Part shown: one piece after another, positions 32,893 to 41,369 of the stretch | How positions within the stretch are numbered: the stretch's first letter is position 1 | Layout of the letters: the number at the start of each line of letters is the position of its first letter | DNA from: JBBREP01 sp038202885 | Lineage (GTDB): Bacteria > Actinomycetota > Acidimicrobiia > IMCC26256 > PALSA-610 | DNA: 64,000 bases | Direction: 5' to 3' | Assembly: GCA_038202885.1 (NCBI GenBank) | Contig: JBBREP010000005.1 | Location: 1-64,000, forward strand | Program-made: the position numbers and the translations under genes | Notes under the pieces: generated by a model | Told to the model about the DNA's origin: nothing | Database searches by the model: none | Seen by the model: only the letters and a program-made list of their open reading frames with translations

Positions 32893-34449
32893 ATGCGTAC
32901 CGTTGCGCCGGAGGAAGGCGCGAACACCACGATGCCGTTGGAGGAGGGCGAGGCCGGGCAGACTGTGTGGATGTCGTCCGTGCGCTACGTGTGTGTGTCT
33001 GATCTCCACCTCGGCAGTGAGAACAGCTTGCTGTCGAATGTGCCGGCCGGTGAGACCACCGTCGACCTGAGCGCGCCGAGCCCGGTGCTGGTCCAGCTCG
33101 TCGACTGCCTGGCGTCGCTGGTGGGCCGACTGTCCCCCGATGCGCCCAAGCCAACGCTCGTGTTGAACGGCGACGTGTTGGAACTTGCGCTCGCCGACGA
33201 CGAGGTCGCGATCTCGGTGTTCGTCCAGTTCTTGGAGCTCGTGTTCGAGCGTCATGCGCTGTTCGATCCCGTGGTGATCTATGTCCCGGGCAACCATGAC
33301 CACCGCCTCTGGGGCTCGGGCCGCGACCCATCGCACGTCGGCAAGGGCGAGCCCGATGCCACCGACCACGGCGATCACGCCTGGGCCACGCAGCTCTTCG
33401 ACGCCAGTCGCAACGGCAAGGGCAAGGGCAAGACCAAAGCCAAGGCGAAGGGCGCCGCGAACGGCGCGCGACCGGCGGCGGGCGACATGCTCGACCGCGC
33501 CGCGCGGCGCCGTCCCGGACTGGCGCACGTCACGTTCGAGCTGCGGTACCCGACGTTTGCAGTCGAGTCACCGGAGCATCGCGTCGTCGCATTCCATCAC
33601 GGTCATTTCACCGAGACGTCCTCCTCGTCGATCAGCGCGCTGCGTCGTACGGCATTCCCTCGTGAGCCGTCGTCGGGCGCGGTCTGGGACGTCGAGGCCG
33701 AGAATTCTCCGTGGGTCGAGTTCGTCTGGTCGACCCTCGGACGGCCCGGTGCGTTCGGCGCCGACGTCGGTGTCGTGCACGCGATGATTCAGGACCCTCA
33801 TGCCGCGCGCGCTGTCGCCGCGAACCTCGGCGCGGCCGCGGGCGGGTTCCTGCCCGGCTGGATGCCGCCTCAGGTACGACGGGCGGCGGGACGGCTGATG
33901 CTGCGGCGCGTTGCCAGGCGCGTCGCCGCCGACGAACGTTCTTCACCGACGGCGCCGTTGTCGAACACCAGCGGCGACGGACTGCGTGATTTTCTCAACG
34001 GGCCGCTCTGGAATCAGCTTCGGGTGGCCGAAGCACACGCCGATCCGAGCGAGCTCGTATTCGTGTTCGGGCACACGCACAAGCCGTTCTGCGACACGTT
34101 GCGCTACGCCGGTTATGGCGCCCCAATTGCGCGCTACAACACCGGCGGTTGGGTCGTCGATTCGCTGCGGCCGCTTCCTGGCCACGGTGGTGCAGTGCTC
34201 CTGCTCGACGAAGATTTGCGGGCAGCCAACGTCGAAGTGTTCCGCCGCCACGGTTCAGCCAACACAGTGTCGGTCCATTCGGCGAGCGCAGACCACGAGG
34301 TGTTCGGCGCCGCGGTGCGCAGTGCGATCGACAGCGATCAGGCCGCGTGGGCCGAACTGTGCGCGACGGTCGACCTGCACACGCCGTATCGATACCGGAG
34401 CCTGCGTGCGATGATCGCCGAGGGCGTCGCACTCACCGGGCACGCCTGA
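32893..34449 (+). CDS. Calcineurin-like metallophosphoesterase
   Basis: Up to 518 residues; ATG 32971 (MSSVRYVCVSDLHLG) is an equally likely start because the domain begins right there. Motifs: DLHLG, NGDVLEL, PGNHDH and FGHTH supply the di-metal ligands. Between GNHD and the next block is a Lys/Gly/Ala low-complexity insertion (GKGKGKTKAKAKGAANG). A large middle insertion includes an Arg-rich amphipathic stretch RRAAGRLMLRRVARRV. Phosphomonoesterase or diesterase, substrate unknown. Divergent from the DUF1214 operon. Confidence 0.82.
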   Translation: MRTVAPEEGANTTMPLEEGEAGQTVWMSSVRYVCVSDLHLGSENSLLSNVPAGETTVDLSAPSPVLVQLVDCLASLVGRLSPDAPKPTLVLNGDVLELALADDEVAISVFVQFLELVFERHALFDPVVIYVPGNHDHRLWGSGRDPSHVGKGEPDATDHGDHAWATQLFDASRNGKGKGKTKAKAKGAANGARPAAGDMLDRAARRRPGLAHVTFELRYPTFAVESPEHRVVAFHHGHFTETSSSSISALRRTAFPREPSSGAVWDVEAENSPWVEFVWSTLGRPGAFGADVGVVHAMIQDPHAARAVAANLGAAAGGFLPGWMPPQVRRAAGRLMLRRVARRVAADERSSPTAPLSNTSGDGLRDFLNGPLWNQLRVAEAHADPSELVFVFGHTHKPFCDTLRYAGYGAPIARYNTGGWVVDSLRPLPGHGGAVLLLDEDLRAANVEVFRRHGSANTVSVHSASADHEVFGAAVRSAIDSDQAAWAELCATVDLHTPYRYRSLRAMIAEGVALTGHA

Positions 34450-34464
34450 GCCACTCGGGCTACT

Positions 34465-34482
34465 CGCGCGCGGTCGCGCGCG
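34465..34482. terminator. GC hairpin between convergent genes
   Basis: CGCGCGCG-GT-CGCGCGCG is self-complementary and lies in the 52-bp gap between the stops of the metallophosphoesterase and the SDR gene. No U tract; probable bidirectional terminator. Confidence 0.45.
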
Positions 34483-34501
34483 GTTCGGTCCGACCAGCGA
34501 C

Positions 34502-35251
34502 TCAGCGAGCGACCGCGTAGCCGCCGTCGGCAACGAGCATCGAGCCGGTGACGAAGCTGGCCGCGTCCGAACACAGAAACAGCGCCGGTCCGACCATCTC
34601 GTCGGGGTCGGCGGCACGCTTCATGAAGCTGATCTCGGCCATGCGCTGCACCGCTTCGGGACCGTTGTTCCGGACCATGTCGGTATTGACTGTCCCCGGC
34701 GCCAGAGCATTGACGCGAATCCCGTCGCCGGCCCACTCGGCCGCGAGGTTGCGAGTCCACGCGAGCAGCGCGGCCTTACCACCCGCGTACAGGCCCATAC
34801 CGGGCGAGTGCGTCAGCGCACCGACCGACAGCACGTTGAGTACCGCGGCATGGTCGCTCGTCACGAGATACGGGTGGGCGGCCTTGGCGAGAAACACCGG
34901 ACCGCGCAGATTGACCGCGTGCGATTTGTCCCAACCTTCTGCGGTGAGTGCTGTGGTCGCTTGCGAAAGCGCGTTCGCAGCGTTGTTCACCACGATGTCG
35001 ATCGCGCCGAACCGCGCGACCGTCGCGGCCACGAGCGCTTCGATGGCATCGGTGTCGCCGAGGTGGGTCGCCACGCCGATCGCCTCGCCGCCCATCGCGA
35101 CGAGCGCGCCTTCGGTCTGCGCGCAGGCATCGGCCTTGCGGCTGGCCACCACGACCTTGGCGCCCGCACAGACGAACCCTTCGGCGATCGCCCGCCCGAT
35201 GGCGACACGCCCCGACAGGTCGAACAGGTGCCCGAGCTTCTCTGCGTCCAT
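34502..35251 (-). CDS. SDR-family oxidoreductase lacking the TGxxxGIG cofactor loop
   Basis: 249 residues. Most of a classical SDR is intact: NNAA at 89-92, catalytic Ser142, Tyr155 and Lys159 (LYAGGKAAL), and the PGTVNTDM block. However the N-terminus reads LSGRVAIGRAIAEGF, where family members have VAI followed by VTGxxxGI and then GRAIAEGF. About eight residues (24 bp) covering the glycine-rich NAD(P)-binding loop are missing without a frameshift. The protein is predicted unable to bind cofactor normally. Likely a recently inactivated gene or an assembly deletion. Confidence 0.8.
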   Translation of the reverse strand: MDAEKLGHLFDLSGRVAIGRAIAEGFVCAGAKVVVASRKADACAQTEGALVAMGGEAIGVATHLGDTDAIEALVAATVARFGAIDIVVNNAANALSQATTALTAEGWDKSHAVNLRGPVFLAKAAHPYLVTSDHAAVLNVLSVGALTHSPGMGLYAGGKAALLAWTRNLAAEWAGDGIRVNALAPGTVNTDMVRNNGPEAVQRMAEISFMKRAADPDEMVGPALFLCSDAASFVTGSMLVADGGYAVAR

Positions 35252-35323
35252 CCGAGGAAACTAGCGATCGCGCTCGGTCGAAATTCGCAGCAAGGCGAAC
35301 GCGCGGGCTGCCAAGCTGTCGGC

Positions 35324-35872
35324 GTGGAGCACAGGTCGACGGCCGCACTCGAAGCACAACTCGACGACGTGCGCCGCTCCCCGCTCGACGACGGGACGGT
35401 CGAACTCATCGTGCGGCGTCCGGCCGTCGGCGAACGCGACGTGGTCGAAGTCGGCGAGTTCGACGTGGGTGTGGGCCTCGTGGGCGACACCTGGTGTGAG
35501 CGCCCTAGTTCGCGTACGAGCGATCGTTCGCCGCATCCCGATATGCAGCTCAACATCATGAACGCGCGCGCCGCCGCCTGCGTCGCGATCGAACCCGACC
35601 GTTGGCCCCTCGCGGGCGATCAGCTGTATCTCGACCTCGACGTGAGTTCGGCGAACCTGCCGGCCGGTACGCGGCTCGCGCTCGGCACCGTCGTGATCGA
35701 GGTGACGTCGCAACCCCATCGCGGGTGCGCGAAGTTCTCCGAACGCTTCGGCCCCGACGCGGTCCGGTTCGTCAATTCACCAGTGGGACGCGAGCTGAAC
35801 CTCCGCGGGATCTGTGCCCGGGTCATTGTCGGCGGCACCGTCCGGCGCGGGGATCGCGTGTCGAAGGTCTGA
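35324..35872 (+). CDS. MOSC-domain protein
   Basis: 182 residues from GTG 35324. The conserved MOSC Cys is in HRGCAKFSERFG, and HPDMQLNIMNARAAACVA resembles the core before it. MOSC domains carry molybdenum cofactor or sulfur and act in detoxifying or sulfur-transfer enzymes. There is no beta-barrel MOSC_N domain, so it is a stand-alone type. Its last codons and stop lie in the first unit of a 31-bp tandem repeat. Confidence 0.75.
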   Translation: MEHRSTAALEAQLDDVRRSPLDDGTVELIVRRPAVGERDVVEVGEFDVGVGLVGDTWCERPSSRTSDRSPHPDMQLNIMNARAAACVAIEPDRWPLAGDQLYLDLDVSSANLPAGTRLALGTVVIEVTSQPHRGCAKFSERFGPDAVRFVNSPVGRELNLRGICARVIVGGTVRRGDRVSKV

Positions 35873-35939
35873 GCACGCCAGGAGAGGCGTGTCGAAGGTC
35901 TGAGCACGCCGGGAGAGGCGTGTCGAAGGTCTGAGCACG
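35858..35939. repeat. 31-bp tandem repeat, each unit a hairpin
   Basis: Units start at 35858, 35889 and 35920 (last partial), each beginning GTGTCGAAGGTCTGAGCACG. Each full unit boundary has CACGCC-(6 nt)-GGCGTG, a 6-bp stem. The first unit overlaps the end of the MOSC gene; the array separates it from the convergent ABC gene. It looks like a duplicated terminator. Confidence 0.75.
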
Positions 35940-35946
35940 TGCGTCT

Positions 35947-36903
35947 CTAGATGCCGTCGACGTAGATGCGGGCGACGACCGATTCGATGTCGGGTTCTTC
36001 GATCGTCAGATCACGGATCTCGGCGACGGCGGCGACCCGAGCAATTGCTTCGGCCGCGGTCGTGGTGTCGCGGCGAAACCGCAACCATTGCCGAGGGCCT
36101 TCGACCTTGATCACTTCGGTGCCGAGCACTTCGAGTGGTGGCGCGGCAGCGACAAGATCGACCACAAGCGTGCGGTGCGGCTCGTATCGATCGCGGAGTG
36201 CGTCGAGTCCACCGTCGTAGATCACCCGGCCGTGATCGATGATGAGCAGACGCCCGCAGAGTCGTTCGATGTCGTCGAGGTCATGGGTGGTGAGGATGAT
36301 TGTGGTGCCATATGTCTGGTTGCGCGCGGCGAGGAACTCGCGCACACGTGCCTTGCTGACCACGTCGAGCCCGATCGTTGGCTCGTCGAGGAACACCACC
36401 TCGGGATCGTGTAGGAGCGCGAACGTCAATTCGGCGCGCATCCGCTGACCAAGGCTCAGCTGGCGGACTGGCGTGCGCAGGAACGGGCCCATGTCGAGCA
36501 ACTCGACGAGCTCGCCGAGTCGATGCGCGTGGGCCGTCGCGTCGACCCTGTACAGGTGGCGGTGTAGGTCGAAGCTGTCGACCAGCGGGAGATCCCACCA
36601 AAGTTGGCTGCGTTGTCCAAACACGACGCCAATCCGGCGAGCGAGTTCCGTGCGCTGGCGTGCAGGCACGAGCCCGTCGACTCGTATGTCGCCGCTCGTT
36701 GGTGTCAACACGCCCGTGAGCATCTTGATGGTCGTGCTCTTGCCGGCGCCGTTCGGACCGACGTAACCGACCATCTCACCCGCTTCGATGCTGAGGTTGA
36801 CGGCGTCGACCGCGGTGACGATCGTGCGTTCGCGCCGCAGCGCGCCGCGCTTGCGATACACGGTGAATTGCTTCACGAGATCGACGGCTTCGATCATGCT
36901 CAC
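35947..36903 (-). CDS. ABC transporter ATP-binding protein
   Basis: 318 residues from GTG 36903 (GTGA overlap with the permease stop); ATG 36897 is two codons on. Walker A GPNGAGKST, signature LSLGQRMRAEL, Walker B VVFLDEPTIGLD, and a switch His in TTHDLDD. The C-terminal extension after the core resembles the domain of ATPases that partner ABC-2 permeases of the DUF990 type. Together with the next two genes it forms an exporter. Confidence 0.9.
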   Translation of the reverse strand: MSMIEAVDLVKQFTVYRKRGALRRERTIVTAVDAVNLSIEAGEMVGYVGPNGAGKSTTIKMLTGVLTPTSGDIRVDGLVPARQRTELARRIGVVFGQRSQLWWDLPLVDSFDLHRHLYRVDATAHAHRLGELVELLDMGPFLRTPVRQLSLGQRMRAELTFALLHDPEVVFLDEPTIGLDVVSKARVREFLAARNQTYGTTIILTTHDLDDIERLCGRLLIIDHGRVIYDGGLDALRDRYEPHRTLVVDLVAAAPPLEVLGTEVIKVEGPRQWLRFRRDTTTAAEAIARVAAVAEIRDLTIEEPDIESVVARIYVDGI

Positions 36904-37703
36904 GACCCAGTGCTCCGGTAGTGGCGCACCGACACCTGCCAAATCGCCATCGCTACTCCCAACGCAGCCCCTGCGACGATCGGACTCGCGTAGCGCAGCC
37001 AATGCGGCAGCGCCAACGGATCCGGCCGGTCAAGGATCGCCAAGGCTGGGAAGTACGCGACGAACGCGATGGGCACCAGGTACGCGACGAACCGCCGTAC
37101 CCATGGCCCGTAGATCGATACTGGATATTGGCTCGCAAAGTTGCCGCCGTACGTGAACGCGTTCGCGATCTCGCCCGCGCCGAGCGCGAAGAACTGGATA
37201 CACGCACCCGCGATCCAGATTGACGCGAAGATCGCTGCCGCGCATCCGATCGCGACGAAGCACATCGCTACGCGCGTGAGGCTCCACGCAATATCGAGTT
37301 GACTGATCGCCCAACCGAGCACGATCGCGGCCTGGAACATCTTGCCGAGCCGTCGGATCGCGAGGTCGGACGCCACCACCTGCAGCAGCGTGCCGACCGG
37401 GCGCAACAGCAGCACGTCGAAGCGACCGCTGCGGATCAGCTCGCTGAGGTCTTCGATGTGGCCGATGACGAGATCGGCGAGCGCGAACCCAACGCCTGAC
37501 AGCCCGTAGAGGAATGCCACCTGCGGCAACGACCAGGTTCCGAGCGCGTGGATGTGCTGGAACAACACGAGCACTGCGATGAAGTCGAGGAAGGTCACAG
37601 CGAAGCCCGTACTCGCCTCGATCATGAGCGACGTGCGGTACTGCATCTGGGCGCGCACTTGCGCCCCGACCATCAACCGCCAGAGGCGCCACGCGTCGGT
37701 CAT
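36900..37703 (-). CDS. ABC-2 type permease (DUF990-like)
   Basis: 267 residues, six hydrophobic segments. MTDAWRLWRLMVGAQVRAQMQYRTSLMIE starts with the basic amphipathic helix typical of these permeases; GRFDVLLLRPV and GNFASQYPVSIYG match my memory of the DUF990/viologen-type permease group. ATGA overlap with the second permease. Substrate unknown. Confidence 0.8.
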   Translation of the reverse strand: MTDAWRLWRLMVGAQVRAQMQYRTSLMIEASTGFAVTFLDFIAVLVLFQHIHALGTWSLPQVAFLYGLSGVGFALADLVIGHIEDLSELIRSGRFDVLLLRPVGTLLQVVASDLAIRRLGKMFQAAIVLGWAISQLDIAWSLTRVAMCFVAIGCAAAIFASIWIAGACIQFFALGAGEIANAFTYGGNFASQYPVSIYGPWVRRFVAYLVPIAFVAYFPALAILDRPDPLALPHWLRYASPIVAGAALGVAMAIWQVSVRHYRSTGS

Positions 37704-38491
37704 CCGCCCTGCACCACCAGGCGTCTCGAGGCGACTCCGAGGATCGACCGACCGAGTGCGAGCAGCACAATCGTCCACACCAATTGCAGCGCAAGCGTGC
37801 CGCCAGCCCCGCGCAAGCCCAGGTAGACGTCGATCGGCCCTTGCACCATCGCGTACCACGGCAGCGCGCGCAGCACTGTCGCAAGCCACGGTGGATAGAA
37901 CCCGATCGGCACGGTCATGCCCGACAAACCGACGATGAGGAACGTGTGCAGCGCCAGTGGGCCGCGCCCATCGACGGTGAAGAACACCAAAAGGTTCATG
38001 ATGAAGCGCATCGAGAAACTCGCCATCACGGCGAGCGCGAGGCTGGCGAAGAAGGCCGCCCAACGCCATCCCGCGGGCGGGAGATACAACTCGACGATCG
38101 CAGCGCCGATCGCGAATTGGAGCACCGAGCGCATGAGAAATTGTTGCGACGCGCGCCCGATGTCGTCGCAGAACCACCAGGATTGAAAGTCGGCCGGACG
38201 CGCCAGATCGGTGGCGAGGTCGCCGGTCATGATCCGTTCGGCGATATCAGATTGGCGGAAGATCGCGACTGGTCCGATCATCGCTTGGGCCAGCCAGACA
38301 TAGGCCAGCACGCGAGGCGCGTCGTACCCGGCGATCGGATGACCGGCCGAGCGAATCGCCGCGAGCATGATCGCTCCGATCAGGAGACCGAACACAGTGT
38401 TGGCAACCATGGCCGCGAAGTTCGCGGCGCGATAGGTGGCGTGGCGGCGAAAGCCGCGCCGTACCAACTCGAACGCCAATCGCCCGGTCAT
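37700..38491 (-). CDS. ABC-2 type permease (partner)
   Basis: 263 residues with six membrane segments. ERIMTGDLATDLARP mirrors the GRFDVLLLRP block of its partner, as expected for two half-permeases that associate. First gene of the three-gene exporter; it starts 48 bp downstream of the second ABC system. Confidence 0.8.
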   Translation of the reverse strand: MTGRLAFELVRRGFRRHATYRAANFAAMVANTVFGLLIGAIMLAAIRSAGHPIAGYDAPRVLAYVWLAQAMIGPVAIFRQSDIAERIMTGDLATDLARPADFQSWWFCDDIGRASQQFLMRSVLQFAIGAAIVELYLPPAGWRWAAFFASLALAVMASFSMRFIMNLLVFFTVDGRGPLALHTFLIVGLSGMTVPIGFYPPWLATVLRALPWYAMVQGPIDVYLGLRGAGGTLALQLVWTIVLLALGRSILGVASRRLVVQGG

Positions 38492-38539
38492 CGGACCGTG
38501 GTCATACCGAGTGCTGCTCGAAGCGGCTCACGCAACACC

Positions 38540-39328
38540 TCACGAGTAGCGCGTCACGAGCCCGCGCCGGCGGAATACGCCGAGGAGCCAGGTGGCACAT
38601 GCGAAGGTGGCTGCGAAGAACACCACGGTGCCGATCAACGACGCGCCGAGCGTGCCCCACGGCAACGGCTTGCCGGCCAGCACTGTGCGCAATGCTGCAA
38701 ACGCCTTGGTCGTGGGCAGTACTTGCGCGACCACGTTGAGGCCTCGGGGCAATGCCGCTGCGGGGAAGAACACACCCGAGAATGCGAGCAGCATGTAGTT
38801 GAAGCCGAAGATGAGGATCTCGGCGCTCTGCCCGAACCGCAGTACGAGACCCACAGCGAGCATCGCGAGCGCCCAACCGTTCAGCACGAGGAGCGCGCCG
38901 ATCGGGATCACCGACCATCCCACCGACGACAGGTCGAAGCCGAAGAAGACGATCGTCGCGACGGTGAGCGTGAGCAGGCACAGTGCGAGTTTGAGGAGGC
39001 CGAAGAGTGCGATGCCGACGATGTACTCGATCTCGGTGACGGGCGTGGTGAGGACGTTGAGAATGTTGCGCGTCCAGGTTTCTTCGTTCACTCCGAGCGC
39101 GATCGAGAACTGCGCCTGGGTAAACGTCCAGAAGAGCAGGATCCCCGCGAGGAGGTACGGCGTCGATGCGCGCGACGACGGCGTCTCGCGCGCCACGAAC
39201 GCACCCAGCGAACCCCAGAGCAAGACGTCCATGAGGGGCCAGAACGAGATCTCGAAGAAGCGATGCGGCGACCGACGCAACACGATCCAATGCCGGCGCA
39301 TGACCGCACGTATGCGTACGGCGCTCAC
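38540..39328 (-). CDS. ABC-2 type permease
   Basis: 262 residues, six helices with the FNYMLLAFSGVFFPAAALP stretch that is typical of ABC-2 exporters (lipid, drug or polysaccharide). Start overlaps the stop of the ATPase gene by 4 bp. It forms a minimal two-gene exporter. Confidence 0.85.
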   Translation of the reverse strand: MSAVRIRAVMRRHWIVLRRSPHRFFEISFWPLMDVLLWGSLGAFVARETPSSRASTPYLLAGILLFWTFTQAQFSIALGVNEETWTRNILNVLTTPVTEIEYIVGIALFGLLKLALCLLTLTVATIVFFGFDLSSVGWSVIPIGALLVLNGWALAMLAVGLVLRFGQSAEILIFGFNYMLLAFSGVFFPAAALPRGLNVVAQVLPTTKAFAALRTVLAGKPLPWGTLGASLIGTVVFFAATFACATWLLGVFRRRGLVTRYS

Positions 39329-40128
39329 GGCTGTCCACCGCCGCGCGTGCCGCGGACGCCCTCGACACGCTGGCGGTCATCCGCGCCACCTTCGCGCGCT
39401 CGTGCCGCCACTTCGAGGAATGCACCTTCGAGGTCGTCGGTCTCGAAGTCGATCGCGATCGACGCTGGCGATCCGTCGGCCACGATGCGTCCGTGCGCCA
39501 GCATGACCACCCGTTCGCACAGCGTTTCGACCTCGCGCATGTTGTGGCTCGTGACGAGGAGCGTGGTACCGAGCTCGCGGTGGATCTCCAGCAAGGCAGA
39601 TCGAACGCGCCCGGCCACATCGGGGTCGAGCGACGCGGTTGGTTCGTCGAGTACGAGCAGCCGCGGCCGGTGCAGCGTCGACTTGACGATCGACACCAGC
39701 GTGCGCTGGCCCGAGGACAGCTCCCGACTCTGCTGATCGGCGAGATGTCCGATGCCGAAGCGCTCAATCGCCTCGTCGATGACCGGGGCCGGGCGCCGGA
39801 TGCCGTAGAAGCCGGCGAAGATTGTGAGCGCCTCGCGCACCTTCAGGTTTTCGGGAAGCGGGAGATAGCCGGCCACGAAACCAACGGCCCCCAGCGCCTT
39901 CGATCGGTGCCGGGGGAGTCGAAACCCGGCCAGGTCGATGGTCCCGCCGTCGGGGGTGACCACACCGAGGATCATCAGCAGGGTCGTCGTCTTCCCTGCG
40001 CCGTTCGGACCGAGCAGCCCCACGCGCGCGCACGCCGGCACGACGAGATCAATGCCATCGACCGCGGTCTTGTCACGAAACTGCTTCGTCAGCGAGCGCG
40101 CGACAACGACGTCTCCAGGAATGGACAC
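39325..40128 (-). CDS. ABC transporter ATP-binding protein
   Basis: 267 residues. Walker A GPNGAGKTT, signature LSSGQRT, Walker B LLVLDEPTASLDPD, and switch His in TSHNMREVE. C-terminal tail is charged and short. First gene of the ABC block. The 118 bp before it, shared with thrH, contain GGCTCGG-GTTCG-CCGAGCC (40201-40219), a possible hairpin or operator. Confidence 0.9.
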   Translation of the reverse strand: MSIPGDVVVARSLTKQFRDKTAVDGIDLVVPACARVGLLGPNGAGKTTTLLMILGVVTPDGGTIDLAGFRLPRHRSKALGAVGFVAGYLPLPENLKVREALTIFAGFYGIRRPAPVIDEAIERFGIGHLADQQSRELSSGQRTLVSIVKSTLHRPRLLVLDEPTASLDPDVAGRVRSALLEIHRELGTTLLVTSHNMREVETLCERVVMLAHGRIVADGSPASIAIDFETDDLEGAFLEVAARAREGGADDRQRVEGVRGTRGGGQP

Positions 40129-40246
40129 CGCGGCAATCTAACGGCGCGCCACCCGGCGAGCTCCGCTGATTTCCGGTGCCGCGGCGCCGTCTCGGGTCGG
40201 GGCTCGGGTTCGCCGAGCCGACTTGCTCGCGGCGACACTGGCCCAC

Positions 40247-40891
40247 ATGACGGACGCCACCCACTCCCGAGCCACACAACAGACCGTCGTGACGCTCGAT
40301 CTCGAGGGCGTGCTCGTGCCCGAGATTTGGGTCGCCGTCGCCGAGCGGACAGGCATCGACGCGTTGCGGCGCACCACACGCGACGAACCCGACTACGACG
40401 TGCTCATGAAGGGCAGGCTTGCACTGCTGCAACAGCACGGCCTACGGCTGGGCGACATCACCGACGTGATCGCGAGCATCGCTCCCCTGCCCGGCGCGCG
40501 CGACTTCCTCGACGATCTCCGCAGTCGCACGCAGGTGCTGATCCTGTCCGACACCTTCGAACAGTTCGCGCGGCCGCTCATGCTGCAACTCGGATGGCCC
40601 ACGCTGTTGTGCCACCGCCTCATCGTCGACGCCGACGATCGCATCGCCGACTACGAGCTGCGACTCCCCGACCAGAAGCGTTGCGCCGTCGAGGCGTTCC
40701 ACGGGCTTCGCTATCAAGTGCTGGCGGCGGGCGACTCCTACAACGACATCGCGATGCTGCTCGCCGCCGACGTCGGTGTGCTCTTTCGGGCCCCGGACAC
40801 CGTCAAAGCGCAATATCCTCAACTTCGCGCGGTCGAGACCTACGACGATCTCGCGGCTGCACTCGTCACACCCGCGCCGCGCGCGGAGTGA
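40247..40891 (+). CDS. thrH: ThrH phosphoserine/homoserine phosphatase-transferase
   Basis: 214 residues from ATG 40247. HAD-superfamily motifs: TLDLEGVLVPEIW (I, nucleophile Asp and the ThrH-type Glu in place of the usual second Asp), LILSDTF (II), the Lys in LPDQKRCAV (III), and AGDSYND (IV). ThrH of pseudomonads is both a phosphoserine phosphatase and a homoserine phosphotransferase. The DLEG loop distinguishes it from SerB. Single-gene unit. Confidence 0.87.
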   Translation: MTDATHSRATQQTVVTLDLEGVLVPEIWVAVAERTGIDALRRTTRDEPDYDVLMKGRLALLQQHGLRLGDITDVIASIAPLPGARDFLDDLRSRTQVLILSDTFEQFARPLMLQLGWPTLLCHRLIVDADDRIADYELRLPDQKRCAVEAFHGLRYQVLAAGDSYNDIAMLLAADVGVLFRAPDTVKAQYPQLRAVETYDDLAAALVTPAPRAE

Positions 40892-40985
40892 TTTCGTAGC
40901 GGAGCCGACGCGAGCGGGAGCGATGTTGTGTCCTCGGCGTCGGCAAGACGCACCTCGCTACGGAGGTCCTGGCAGGCTGAAACGT

Positions 40986-41035
40986 GACCGTGTGCCGCGA
41001 TTTCGGGCGATCGCCTGAAATCGCGGCACACGGTC
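40986..41035. terminator. 50-bp palindrome between convergent genes
   Basis: Arms of 19 bp (GACCGTGTGCCGCGATTTC and its exact complement) flank G-GGCGATCGCC-T, itself a perfect 10-bp palindrome; the only mismatch is a G/T that would be a G-U pair in RNA. Stem is about 23-25 bp. It lies 94 bp after thrH and 3 bp from the stop of the small minus-strand gene. Probably a strong bidirectional terminator, without U tract. Confidence 0.6.
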
Positions 41036-41038
41036 GAC

Positions 41039-41260
41039 TCAGGTTGGGGAGGACCTGAGCGGGTGGATGAGCGCGGCGAGGCTTCGCCGGCGGGCGGGTG
41101 TCGCCGTGGCTGCGCGCGCTTCCGCGGTGTCGCACAGCGGTGGTGGCGTCGCATTGCGTTCGGCGGCTCGGGCGCGCGTGACGAGGCGCCTCGTGGCCGC
41201 GGCCCTCTGGTGTTCGTCGATCTTTCCTCGGGCCAATTCGGCCAACATTTCGGGGTGCAC
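41039..41260 (-). CDS. Small protein of the VHPEML type
   Basis: 73 residues from GTG 41260, chosen because GAGGAA stands a few bases upstream; ATG 41275 has no ribosome site. Starts VHPEMLAELARGKIDEHQRAAATRRL, a charged helix resembling short actinobacterial proteins with an N-terminal HPE motif (memory, unverified). Ala/Arg rich, no membrane segment. Divergent from the WYL regulator, so may be under its control. Confidence 0.5.
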   Translation of the reverse strand: MHPEMLAELARGKIDEHQRAAATRRLVTRARAAERNATPPPLCDTAEARAATATPARRRSLAALIHPLRSSPT

Positions 41261-41324
41261 GGTTCCTCGTCTCATATCCCACGTGTGTGCCTACACCGTT
41301 ATATTTCTCACCGATCGTACGGCG

Positions 41325-41350
41325 ATACCCTGACATCTACTGTCAGGTAT
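41325..41350. promoter_or_regulatory. Operator-like dyad upstream of WYL regulator
   Basis: ATACCC-TGACA-TCTAC-TGTCA-GGTAT is a near-perfect inverted repeat (one extra C) placed 20 bp before the GTG of the WYL regulator and in the shared region with the small divergent gene. TGACA-N5-TGTCA fits an HTH dimer site and suggests autoregulation. Confidence 0.5.
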
Positions 41351-41369
41351 CCGCGAATAGTCTTGGCCG

